From: CAYSCZ01 sp051155775 | GTDB lineage: Bacteria > Bacteroidota > Bacteroidia > Cytophagales > Cyclobacteriaceae | Length of the DNA stretch: 64,000 bases | Assembly: GCA_051155775.1 (NCBI GenBank) | Contig: DAXETV010000024.1 | Span: 1 to 64,000 of the forward strand | Direction: 5' to 3' | Shown here: positions 1 to 10,200 of the stretch, one piece after another | Position numbering within the stretch: position 1 is the stretch's first letter | Layout of the letters: every line of letters starts with the position of its first letter | Notes under the pieces: model-generated | Seen by the model: the letters and a program-made list of their open reading frames with translations, nothing else | The model's database searches: none | Told to the model about the DNA's origin: nothing | Program-made: the position numbers and the translations under genes

Positions 1-11
1 ATCTATCACAA

Positions 12-1325
12 TTGGTAAGAATATTTGCTTGTTTGGTTTTTTTAATACTTTTAATTTGTATCAGTTGTTCGCCGGTCAAAAAGGTTTATAACAGTACTGT
101 AATTAAAAAATCAATTTCATCATCAAATGAATTGAAAAATCACTTTGTAGGCTTTGCCCTTTATGATCCTTCTGAGGATAAATATTTATTTACCCAGAAT
201 CATGACAAATACTTCACCCCAGCCTCCAATATTAAATTATACACCGCCTATGCATGTCTGAAAACACTAGATGATTCGCTAACCTCGCTTAGATACACTG
301 AAAAAGGAGATACAATTATTTTTATTGGTAATGCCGACCCCACTTTTTTAGACGAAAAATACAGCCATCAGCCTGCTTTCAATTTTTTAGATACCACAAA
401 TAAATTGATCTATTATCATCCGGATAATGATGTTGTATCAAGATATGGTCGTGGTTGGGCGTGGGATGATTATCAATATGAATTTCAGACAGAGATAACC
501 GTCACCCCCGTTTACGGCAATACAGTTCGGTTTATCAGTCACCCCAATCAAAAGTCACCTATGATCATACCAGGCTTCTTTAAAGGTTTTGTCGATTATC
601 TTGACAGCCCGGAAAAACCTCTCGGTATAACCAGGGATAGAAATTTTAATGTGTTCACATACTTTAATTTCCCGGGTAATGAAGTCCATTCAAGAGACAT
701 TCCCTTCAAATATTCCGATGAATTATTAATAAGGTTGCTATCAGATACTTTGAATAGAAGGGTGAATATCTATGATAAGGCAGTAAATTTTGAGCATCAT
801 ATAAAAAGCTATCCTGTCAAAGACCTTGTATCTATAATGTTGATTACCAGCAATAATTTTTTCGCAGAAGAGTTATTGCTTTCCTGCGCAATAAAAAAAA
901 CCAACTCAACCAACATCAATAACATTATAGACTATCTAAAAAGCAATCATCTATTTGACCTTCCTGATCAGTTAGTTTGGGTTGATGGGTCAGGGTTATC
1001 AAGATATAACTTAACCACACCACGAAATATGGTTTCATTGATAGAAAAAATGATCAATGAATTTGGCAGGGATGCGGTCAAAAACATGTTATCCCAGGGC
1101 GGTGTGACAGGAACATTAAAAAATTGGTATAAAAATGGATCTGACCCGTATATATTTGGCAAAACAGGCACTTTAAACAACAACCATAACCTCAGTGGTA
1201 TCATCATCACTGATTCAGGGAAAGAACTGATTTTTAGTTTTATGAATAATAACTATACCATTGAGACGGCGAAACTCAAAAGAGCTATGCAAAGCATACT
1301 GCTCGATGTGAAGGCAAATTACTAA
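12..1325 (+). CDS. dacB: D-alanyl-D-alanine carboxypeptidase / endopeptidase, PBP4 type (peptidase S13)
   Basis: Penicillin-binding protein of the S13 family, which trims or cuts peptidoglycan peptides in the periplasm. All three active-site motifs are visible: SNIK (S72-K75, nucleophile Ser), SNN (280-282) and KTG (384-386). Residues 1-19 form a hydrophobic export signal ending in Cys; the lipobox is imperfect (Cys at -3), so lipoprotein status is open. The start used is TTG at position 12. The frame stays open to the window edge, so the true start may lie further upstream. The C-terminus overlaps the convergent rhodanese gene by 4 bp. The family is clear; which S13 activity dominates is not. 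Confidence 0.9.
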   Translation: MVRIFACLVFLILLICISCSPVKKVYNSTVIKKSISSSNELKNHFVGFALYDPSEDKYLFTQNHDKYFTPASNIKLYTAYACLKTLDDSLTSLRYTEKGDTIIFIGNADPTFLDEKYSHQPAFNFLDTTNKLIYYHPDNDVVSRYGRGWAWDDYQYEFQTEITVTPVYGNTVRFISHPNQKSPMIIPGFFKGFVDYLDSPEKPLGITRDRNFNVFTYFNFPGNEVHSRDIPFKYSDELLIRLLSDTLNRRVNIYDKAVNFEHHIKSYPVKDLVSIMLITSNNFFAEELLLSCAIKKTNSTNINNIIDYLKSNHLFDLPDQLVWVDGSGLSRYNLTTPRNMVSLIEKMINEFGRDAVKNMLSQGGVTGTLKNWYKNGSDPYIFGKTGTLNNNHNLSGIIITDSGKELIFSFMNNNYTIETAKLKRAMQSILLDVKANY

Positions 1326-1825
1326 TTTACTTTTTCTCCATTTTTTAGCCAAATACCCCAGGTTTTACTGTAGGTATGAACCTTGTTGGTTGGTTTTCCC
1401 ATTGAATCTACAACAGGTTTATTCTGATTAACCCATTCAAAGATTCCACCAAAAACATTATACACATTTGTATAGCCATTATCTTCTAATTTCTCTGCAA
1501 TTTTCTCACTTCTGTACCCAACTGAACAATAGACAGCAATAGAATCATTTTTAGCCAGGTCTGCTACGTTTCGCATGTCGAAGTGATCATACCCTACCCA
1601 GCGTGCATTTTTGATTTTACTAACTTTATATTCTTCAATTTCCCGGGCATCCAGTAACACAAAATCATCTTCTAAAGAATCCAGTTGCTTAACGGAGATT
1701 TCATCCACTGAATGAGAAAGCATGGTATTCAACATGAGCTGAAATAGCTTCCCTTCTACCCCTCCCTGAGCTTTAGCACTATTCAGACTCATAAAGAAAA
1801 AAACTGTTAAAATAAATTGCTTCAT
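1322..1825 (-). CDS. exported single-domain rhodanese
   Basis: 167 residues with a cleavable signal peptide (about 1-20, ending AKAQ) and one rhodanese domain (about 40-135). The active-site loop is CSVGYRS with nucleophile C100, so sulfur transfer is expected in the periplasm. It is the last gene of a leftward operon and overlaps the preceding thioredoxin gene by 1 bp. The pairing suggests persulfide or disulfide chemistry across the membrane; the acceptor is unknown. Its end overlaps the convergent PBP4 gene by 4 bp. Confidence 0.85.
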   Translation of the reverse strand: MKQFILTVFFFMSLNSAKAQGGVEGKLFQLMLNTMLSHSVDEISVKQLDSLEDDFVLLDAREIEEYKVSKIKNARWVGYDHFDMRNVADLAKNDSIAVYCSVGYRSEKIAEKLEDNGYTNVYNVFGGIFEWVNQNKPVVDSMGKPTNKVHTYSKTWGIWLKNGEKVN

Positions 1826-2124
1826 TAATTGGTATATTGCCTCACAGCATTCACCAAAGCATTTTTATCCATCACTCCTGAATGCCTCCATATGACCGCT
1901 CCTTTTTTAAAAACCAACATGGTAGGTATGCTTCGTATTCCATATTTTAAGGCAGCGGATTGATTTTTATCTACATCTACTTTGATGATCCTTAATTCAT
2001 CGCCCATTTCATGGGCTACTTCTTTTAAGACTGGCGCCATCATATGACAGGGCTGACACCAATCAGCATAAAAATCAACCAAAGTAGGTTTTGGTCTATT
2101 TATCAAATCATTGAATTTATCCAT
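1825..2124 (-). CDS. thioredoxin-like protein
   Basis: 99-residue cytosolic thioredoxin fold without a signal peptide. The redox motif is WCQPC (C23, C26) in place of the classical WCGPC, followed by the cis-proline P67 (RSIPT). The length is normal for thioredoxin. It sits between rhodanese genes: the upstream 59-residue ORF overlaps its start by 8 bp and the downstream exported rhodanese overlaps its end by 1 bp, so translational coupling is likely. In this setting it probably reduces persulfides formed on rhodanese cysteines, which is inference from context. It is not clearly the housekeeping TrxA. Confidence 0.88.
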   Translation of the reverse strand: MDKFNDLINRPKPTLVDFYADWCQPCHMMAPVLKEVAHEMGDELRIIKVDVDKNQSAALKYGIRSIPTMLVFKKGAVIWRHSGVMDKNALVNAVRQYTN

Positions 2125-2296
2125 CGATATCGTCTAAACGTTTTTCGATTTCTAATATTTTTTCTTCCAGTTTTATCAGCTTATCAATTATTATAATATG
2201 CGTTTTCTTAGCATCGATACCCACAACGGAGTCCTCACTTGAAATCATTGAGGAAATCCTTTGATATGCCTCCTCACTAACATTTTCTTCTGACAT
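2117..2296 (-). CDS. 59-residue charged small protein in the sulfur operon
   Basis: Open frame of 59 codons from ATG at 2296 to TAA at 2117, filling exactly the gap between the rhodanese gene (stop at 2299, 2 bp away) and the thioredoxin gene (8 bp overlap). It begins MSEENVSEEAYQ and ends in a Lys/Glu/Leu/Ile-rich segment (about 35-57) that looks like one amphipathic or coiled-coil helix. There is no signal peptide or Cys. I do not recognise the family. The tight packing in the operon is the main evidence that it is a real gene. Confidence 0.6.
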   Translation of the reverse strand: MSEENVSEEAYQRISSMISSEDSVVGIDAKKTHIIIIDKLIKLEEKILEIEKRLDDIDG

Positions 2297-2298
2297 AA

Positions 2299-2616
2299 TT
2301 AATTTGCTTTTCCGTAAATGCTATTCCAGGATTTTATTCCACCTTCCAGATTGTATAAACTATTAAAGCCCATCTCAGACATCATCTGACAAGCCCTGCC
2401 GCTTCGGTTACCGCTACGGCAATAAATCAGGTAGGTTTTATCTTTATCCATCTTATCGATATTATCCATAAAGTCGGGACTATTGAAATTTATCATGGTA
2501 TACCCATCAATATATCCTTCTGACAATTCCACGGGCGTTCTTACATCTAAAACAACTGCATCATCAGTTGACATCTTATCTTTAAATTCTTCTGGTTTGA
2601 TATTTTCGAATGTCAT
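2299..2616 (-). CDS. cytosolic single-domain rhodanese (thiosulfate sulfurtransferase, GlpE/PspE-like)
   Basis: 105 residues forming one complete rhodanese domain, with LDVRTPVE near residues 23-30 and the catalytic loop CRSGNRS (nucleophile C66). There is no export signal. It moves sulfane sulfur between thiosulfate or persulfides and an acceptor thiol. The gene lies 25 bp downstream of the MBL-rhodanese fusion and 2 bp upstream of a small ORF, so it is the second gene of the leftward operon. The physiological donor and acceptor cannot be read from the sequence. Confidence 0.88.
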   Translation of the reverse strand: MTFENIKPEEFKDKMSTDDAVVLDVRTPVELSEGYIDGYTMINFNSPDFMDNIDKMDKDKTYLIYCRSGNRSGRACQMMSEMGFNSLYNLEGGIKSWNSIYGKAN

Positions 2617-2641
2617 CGTTTAATTATAATTATGTTCAATT

Positions 2642-4048
2642 TTAAAGCATGCTTGCTGGTTCCTGGTAATCACTAAAGCTGATATCAGTCTCCTTCATAG
2701 CTTCTATCCCTCCTTTTATGTCCACTACATTATTGAACCCTCTTGATTTTAAGATTGAAGAAGCTATTACAGATCTATATCCTGAAAGACAATGTAGATA
2801 ATATTTTTTATCCCTATCAATATTATTCATATTCTTATTGATAATATCCAAAGGAAAATTTCTGGCACTTTCAGCATGAAGGCTATCAAATTCACTTCGC
2901 TTTCTTACATCCAGTACATTAATGTTTTTATTCATGATGGTACTTAAGGATGTTGCGTCAATCTGTTCAATTTTTTCCACTTCACGCCCCGATGCCTCCC
3001 AAGCCTTTAGGCCTCCTTTAAGATAGCCCACGGCATTATCGTATCCTACGCGGGATAAACGCGTAACGACCTCTTCTTCCTTTCCTTCATATGCAACATA
3101 AAGGATGGGTTGCTTAAGATCGGTAATCAGAGCACCAACCCATGGCGCAAAACTGCCATCAAGGCCAATAAAAATTGATCCCGGTATATATCCTTCTATA
3201 AATTCTTCTTTATTCCTAGTATCAATTATCAACGCATTGGTATTTGAAGTTAATTTTTCAAATTCATCTGCATCCAGTGCGACGACACCTTTGCTCATGA
3301 CAGAGTCATAGCTTTCATAGCCCATTTTATTCAATACTGCATTTTTTGGAAAATACTGAGGCGGTTCCACCAAACCTTCGGTAACTTCTTTTATAAATTC
3401 TTCCTTTGCCATGTCTGGTCGTAACGCATAATTGAACATTTTTTGGTTACCAAGTGTATCTGTGGTTTCCTTGCTCATATTTTTCCCGCAAGCAGATCCG
3501 GCCCCGTGTCCTGGATAAACAATAACATGATCAGGAAGAGGCATTATTTTATTTCTCAAAGAATCATATAAATGACCAGCCAGATCTTCCCTGCTTAAAT
3601 CTGACTTTACAGCCAGGTCAGGCCTTCCTACATCTCCTATAAACAGGGTGTCACCGGTAAAAATCGCATGTTCTTTTCCATTTTCGTCAAAAAGCAAATA
3701 GGTGGATGATTCCATGGTATGACCAGGGGTATGCAAAACCTTAATGGATATATCGCCTACTATAAGTACCTCACCATCTTTTGCTATGTGCGCTTTAAAA
3801 TTAGGTTGAGCTGTGGGGCCATATACAATTTCTGCGCCAGTTTTATTTGCTAAATCAATATGTCCGGAGACAAAATCAGCATGAAAGTGTGTCTCCATTA
3901 CATATTTTATCCTGGCATTATCCTCCCGGGCTTTTTGTAGGTAAGGTGTTGTTTCCCTAAGTGGATCGATGATCACAGCTTCACCATTTGATTCAATATA
4001 GTATGCAGCTTCGGCAAGGCATCCGGTGTATATTTGTTGTACTTTCAT
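2642..4048 (-). CDS. MBL-fold hydrolase fused to two rhodanese domains (persulfide dioxygenase-like)
   Basis: 468 residues. The N-terminal metallo-beta-lactamase fold has the metal motif HFHADF (H54, H56, D58) with H63, then HTPGH, TGDTLF and YPGHG, the pattern of the glyoxalase II/ETHE1 persulfide dioxygenase group. Two rhodanese domains follow. The first (about 260-355) has lost the catalytic Cys (loop region reads VAYEGKEE) and is probably structural. The second (about 365-455) keeps CLSGYRS with C420. It is the first gene of the operon, and downstream genes are also rhodaneses and a thioredoxin. This supports sulfane-sulfur oxidation or detoxification; the exact substrate is inferred. Confidence 0.85.
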   Translation of the reverse strand: MKVQQIYTGCLAEAAYYIESNGEAVIIDPLRETTPYLQKAREDNARIKYVMETHFHADFVSGHIDLANKTGAEIVYGPTAQPNFKAHIAKDGEVLIVGDISIKVLHTPGHTMESSTYLLFDENGKEHAIFTGDTLFIGDVGRPDLAVKSDLSREDLAGHLYDSLRNKIMPLPDHVIVYPGHGAGSACGKNMSKETTDTLGNQKMFNYALRPDMAKEEFIKEVTEGLVEPPQYFPKNAVLNKMGYESYDSVMSKGVVALDADEFEKLTSNTNALIIDTRNKEEFIEGYIPGSIFIGLDGSFAPWVGALITDLKQPILYVAYEGKEEEVVTRLSRVGYDNAVGYLKGGLKAWEASGREVEKIEQIDATSLSTIMNKNINVLDVRKRSEFDSLHAESARNFPLDIINKNMNNIDRDKKYYLHCLSGYRSVIASSILKSRGFNNVVDIKGGIEAMKETDISFSDYQEPASML

Positions 4049-4111
4049 TCTGTTCTAATATTTTTTGAAATGAATTTAGGATTAAACTACGTGATTAACT
4101 GCATCCATGTC

Positions 4112-4127
4112 TGTAACTATGGTTACA
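4112..4127. promoter_or_regulatory. perfect dyad TGTAAC-N4-GTTACA upstream of the sulfur operon
   Basis: A 6-bp perfect inverted repeat with a 4-bp spacer lies 64-79 bp upstream of the MBL-rhodanese start codon. The half-site spacing matches the geometry of CRP/FNR-family operators (5-4-5 core GTAAC/GTTAC). No strong TAnnTTTG element was found at a fixed distance, so its place relative to the promoter is uncertain. That it is an operator is inference. Confidence 0.4.
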
Positions 4128-4240
4128 AGTATAATTTAATTTCAGATTTTTAAAATAATATCCAGCAACAGCCATTCTTTATAACGCCAATCAGCATTAA
4201 TAAAGTATCAGATTACACTTCATACTGTATAACTCCAACG

Positions 4241-4262
4241 GCTTCCTTCAAATGGGGGAAGC
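4241..4262. terminator. weak hairpin just past the giant kinase gene
   Basis: GCTTCC and GGAAGC form a 6-bp stem with a 10-nt loop. It begins 6 bp after the kinase stop codon on the leftward strand. The T-rich run is on the rightward side (CTTTCTTTA), so as a terminator for the kinase it is weak. Confidence 0.3.
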
Positions 4263-4267
4263 TTTCT

Positions 4268-7200
4268 TTAAAATGAAATCCCCACACCATTTTTCTCCTG
4301 GTCTACAAATAACTCTCCTCTTAACTGTCGGGCAAAAGTGAGAAGTAATGACAGTCCAAGCCCTTTATGCTTATGCATTAATAGGTCATTTGGAACAACT
4401 CTCCCACTGGATGTGACCTCGAGTATGTTTTGTTTATCTTTCTTAAATAAATGTACTTCTACTTTGCTGCCATTTTTATTGTCTAAACCATGCTTAATTA
4501 CGTTTGAATACAATTCTGTTAGTGCCAAACCCAATGACAAAGCCTTATCAAGGTTGACAGTGATATTATCCAAATAGGTTTCTAAACTAACATCTTTTTC
4601 AGCTGCATAAGTGTTTTGAAGTGACCCTAATAGTCCACTTATGTATGTATCTAACTGTACTTCGTTTATCTGGCCGGATTGATATAGTTTTTCATGCACC
4701 ACTGTCATTGAATTAATCTTTTGGTTGCATTGATCAAATACGATTTTAGCGTCAGAATCTGTCAAGCTATAACTTTTTATGGTAAGTATGCTGGAGATCA
4801 ACTGCATATTATTCTTAACACGGTGATGAACTTCCTTTAATAAAATCTCTTTATCCTGTAACGACTGTATTAATTTTCTTTCAATATGTTTTTCAATGGT
4901 TACGTCAGTTATTAAGCCGTTCCAATATATTTCCTGTGGGCCAACAATCTCAGGAATACTTTGAAACAGGAGGACGCGTTCTTTATATTTCGAGTCAACA
5001 AATTCGCCTTCAACATATAGAGGCGATAGATTGTTGGCAGATTGTTCCAGTGCTTTTAAAATTCGCCTTTTACTGGAATTTTTAAATTTATTTAATATAT
5101 CAATCTGAGGAATTTCTTTCCTGTTTATTTCCAGTAACTCAAAGATTTTCTCACTTATAAAAAGCAGTTCATATTTTCCATTACTATCCCTTTTTAATCT
5201 ACAAACTGCACCGGGTACCGAGTGAATAATTTTGCTTATCTTCTCTTTTTCGGCAACCAATGCTTTCTCCGCATTAATTTTTTGCATTTCTGCAACTTTT
5301 TCCTGGGTTATATCTTGTATTGTTCCTACAAACTTCAGGGGCTCTTTCTGATCATTGTAGATCAGTCTACCCTTTCCATGGACCCAAACCTCTTTATCCG
5401 CTTTGGTTTTATTTGTTCTGTAGATCAAATCAAAATCCCTGTTTTCATTAATCATAGCATCAAATTCAGCTTTAACTATATCAAGGTCAGGTTTATAAAC
5501 CATGTCCCAAAATTCTACCTGATCATATCGAGGTTTTCGTGGAGCATCAAACATTTTAAAAAACTGCTCTGAAGCGCTCCAGGTCATGGCTGAAAGATCC
5601 ATCTCGTAATTTGTCAAACTGGCAATTTGTTGAGCTTCTATTAATTGCGATTGACTATACTTTAATTCTTTTTCTACTCTTTTTTGTTCACTAATATCAA
5701 CGATAACCATCAGGCCTTGCGTTAACTTACTGGTTTCATTGTATTCCATATTTATGGAAACCAGGCATTCATAAACTGCACCATTTTTAGCAATAAACTG
5801 CAGGGGAAAGTCCTTTAAATAATCAACAGGCTTTGATATCTCTTTAGTTAATAATTTTTTACTATTAGCGGTTATAAATTCCCTGTAGTCCATTCCCAAT
5901 ACATCATACCGGTTATACTCCATTTTGTGGACCCAATAATCACTCACACTTTGAATTTTACCACTCGGACTCAGGGACAGCAACATGACAGGGGTATGAT
6001 TATAAATATTCTTATACTTAAGCACAGAAGCTTCAAGCGCCCGCTCAATTCTAACCTTTTGCGTAACATCCCGTGCGGAAGCAAATATCATGTTGTCTTG
6101 TACCACGGCTACCCATGATATGTATATGTAGCTACCCTTTTTGGTAACATACCGGTTAAGGAATTCGGATAGCACCTGACCTTCTATTAAGTTAGAGAAA
6201 GCTTTCAAGGTTTTTTTTTGATCACTGGGATGAACATATTTCGTGAGTTGTTCACCAATTATTTCACTTCTTGAATAGCCTAATAAGTTGGCCCATTGAT
6301 CATTTAGTTGCCTGATAACCCCTTCCTGATCGGTGATACAAAGTAAATCAGGGGATATGGAGAAAAATTTCTCAAATTGCTTTACTTGCTGCTCGGCATG
6401 CTTTTGTAGTGTGATGTCCTTGGCATTTGAAAGTATGTAAATAGCCTGATCATCTTCTAATTTTACTGGGGTATATTCGATGTAAAAGCTTCTCAACTTT
6501 CCTTTATTATCCACATAGGTACGTTCTACACAGTTGGTCTGTCCTTTCAATCCGGTCTGAAAACAAGTGTTAAAATCTTTCTTTTCATGGCCAGTTATGA
6601 GACGCTCGAAATTTAACCCTTCGGATAAGTATGACCCATAAAGTTCTTTTGAAATATTTGAGGCCATATCATTAAATGCCACAATATTCTTTTGCCTGTC
6701 GAACAATGTGAATGATTGCTGATTGGTATTTAGTAATGCTTTTAATTTTGTGGTTTGATCTTTTAATTTTTCCTGGGTTTTCAGTGATTCAGTAACGTCC
6801 TGTATGGTTCCAACAATTCTCAACCCTGCACCAGACTTATTCGATTGCACCGCTTCCGCATATAATTTGATATACCTCAAACTTTCATCATCTCTTCTGA
6901 TTATTCTGAAAGTCAATTGGAACGATCGTTTGTCCTTATAAAACATACATTCCCTAAAAGGTTTGAGAACAGAGGTACGATCATTCGGATGCACAATGTT
7001 ATTGAGCCATATTTCATTACTTGGTCTAGTATTTTTATCCAGGCCATAAATTTCGAAAACACCCTCGGACCATTTTAATGTATTTTCATCTAATTCCCAT
7101 TCCCAACTTCCCAGCATAGCGAGGTTTTCAGCATGTTCAAGCAATCTGTTTCTATCTTCTATTTCTTTTTTTTGAGATTCAAATTGCGTAATGTCTATCT

Positions 7201-10200
7201 CAGTTCCAATGATTCTTTTAAGATTTCCATGCTCATCAACATCTACTTGTCCCGAGCATTTAATGTTCTTTATGCCATATTTCGAGCTTACCCTAAATCT
7301 TAGCTCGAATGGACGTTTATTTTTTATTGAGTTTTTTATACACTCAATTACGTTATACTGATCTTTTTCGTAGATAAAAGAAAAATAATCATCCAGCGTA
7401 AAGCTTTGATTAACAGATTTATCGTACATCTTGTACATCTCGCTTGACCAGTATGAGAACTTTTTATTTTTAACGTTCAACACCCATACCCCTAGATTAG
7501 CGATTTGCTCTGCCTGAAGTAATAATTGCTGCTTTTGATTTAACTCATCTTGCGTTTTTGATAGCCTGGTTAGTGTATCTTCAAGCTTCTTATGGCTTTT
7601 CTTAAGCGCTGTAATATCGCTAAATACGGTATAAACAGATGTTTTTTGCTTGAAAGGAATGGGCACACTGTCTACCCGAAATACTTTTTCCTGTCCATCT
7701 TGTGTGATTATTTTTTCTTCATAAATATCAGATTGAGATTTTTTACCGGCATAAAGCGCCTTATTTCTTTTCTTAACCCTGGCTTGGTCGTCTTTGTGGA
7801 CCATATCAACCACATTAAGCCCTGTAAGGTCCTGGCCTGGCTTTGCGTTAAGTAACCTTAACCCGTAAGGATTAATATAGTCTATAGTATCATCCGAGTG
7901 AATTATTATACCCATCGGGGCACGCTCAATAAGCAACCTGTAGCGTTCTTCACTTTCCTTCAGGGCTATTTCAGTTTGCTTTCTTTGTGTTATATCCCGA
8001 AGCATACCATCATAATAAATTTCCCCATCTTCCCCATAAAATTTTTGCGATTTGATAGCCCCCCAAAAAATAGTCCCGTCTTTCTTTTTGAATTGCAACT
8101 CCATCGTCGACTGCTTTGAGGCACTTTCAAAATACTTATAAGCAATTTCTCTTTCTTCTGCATTAGCATAAAGCTTTGACGATCCCGCAGATATAAGCTC
8201 TTCTTCGCTTTCATATCCAAACATGGAAACAAATGCCTTGTTCACATAGATCAGTCCGTCTTTAGTGCTTCTGTAGATGGCATCATTCACGTTTTGATTT
8301 ACAGACTCTAAAAGCTGCTTGCTCTTACTTAGTTCAATTTCTGCTTGTTTCCTTTTGGTAATGTCCAATAAAAAACCTCCAATCAATTGATCACTAATTG
8401 GGAATTTCAACTCTTTATACCACCTACCATCTATCTTATCTTTGTATTCACGGTTTATGACCGTTTTATTGTTGAATACCTCCAAATCCATAGCATCTAA
8501 GGTTTCACCCAAATCTTTCCCTATCAGATCACTCGCTGTAGTATTCACATATTCATTTAAACTTATTGAATGAAAATAAAGCAGGGATTGATTGGCAAAA
8601 TAATGCTTGCCTGCGGGATATTTTAGATATACCATCCCCGGTAAGTTATTTGCAAAAGCCTTAAACATTTGCTCACTTTCTTTTATCTCTAGTTGAATTT
8701 TTCTGTAATGCGTAATATCCTGAAATGACCCATGTATGCGCTTACATTTGTTGTTTTCATCAAACTCCGGAAATCCTATGGACTTAACCCAAATTTCTTT
8801 TCCTTTTGCGGTATATAGCTTGTTTTCTATATTCCATCCGGATTGATTTGCTATTGCATCTTTGATTGCTTTTTCTATAATCGCTCTATCATTTGCTGCA
8901 TAAAAGGCTATTGCCTTTTCTAATGTCGGTTCATAATCTGCAGGGACCTCATGTATTAGCTTTGTCATTTCAGACCAAAACAATTCATCGCTTTCCAAAT
9001 TCAATTCCCATGCGCCAACGCTTGCTAATTGACCGGCCTCATTTAGCATCTCATAAGCCTTTTGGGCTTTTCTATTAGACTTATTTATTTCGGTCACATC
9101 ATTAAAAACTGCAAATCCCGTCATCGACTGACTAACAGGATCGTTTTCAAAGATGACTAACATCTCTACATCTACAATTTCACCATTCTTTTTTACCATC
9201 TGATATGGCAGTCTGGTGCACGCTTTTGTGTTAAATAACTCAGGAAAACCAGTGCTCAGTGCATGCGTTTTGGATTCTCCTGTAAAAAATTCTGTTAAAT
9301 TTTTCCCCACAACTGATTTCTCTTTATATCCAAAATGGTTCAACCAGTAAGCATTAACGCTCACTATTTCGCAGTCCTTATTAATGGAACACATCATAGC
9401 AGGTGTGTGATGGTATAAGTCTTTAAATTTATTGGTGGTGAATACCAGGCGTTCACTTATATCTTTCAGTTTTCTTTTTTGTTTGAAAAGAACTAAAGAA
9501 ACACCCATGGTTGAAATAGAAATTATAATTGCCAGGATCATGCCCCATAACCTTCTGCCAGCGCTTATATTTGCTAAAAGTGTTTCTTTTTCAGAAACCT
9601 CTAAGGCTAATTCTTTCTGCTGGATATCTTTAAACAATAACTGGCTTATCAGCCTGCTGCTCTGCAAGCTGTCTTTAATGGCAAATGACCTTTTAAACCA
9701 GTTTAAAGCAGATGAAGGCTTTTTATTGGCTTCCAATGCTTTTGCATAAGTAAAGAAACAAACTTCTTCCATCTCCCTGATATTGGTTTTGTCTGCTTCA
9801 GCTGCGGCAAAAGCTGATAATTCCAGTGCTTTTTCTAAATCATTTTCAATAAGGGCCAATTCTGCTAAACTCTGTTTTGACCTGATTAATGGTCGCTGCC
9901 TTTGCATCAACTTTGCATTAGACTCCGCAAGGAGAAAATACTTTTTTGCTGAATCCAATGCACCTACCTGGAAATATGCGTCCCCTTTATTGAAAAGCAG
10001 TAATGGTTTGAATGCTTCAGAATTTTTACCCACCAGGCTTAAACCCATTGATAAGTACTTATGAGCAGAATCATAATTTTGAAGGTTCATCCATATTTTT
10101 CCAATATTATTCCCCAAGACTACCAGCCTGGTATTGTTGCTTATTCGTTTGTATAAATTATAGGCTTTTTCAAAATAAAATAAGGCGGTGCTGTCAGCCT

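Noticed and set aside
4338..9749. Several rightward frames of 60-116 codons inside the PAS kinase gene
   Set aside because: They lie antisense to a continuous gene with clear domains and encode no recognisable motif.
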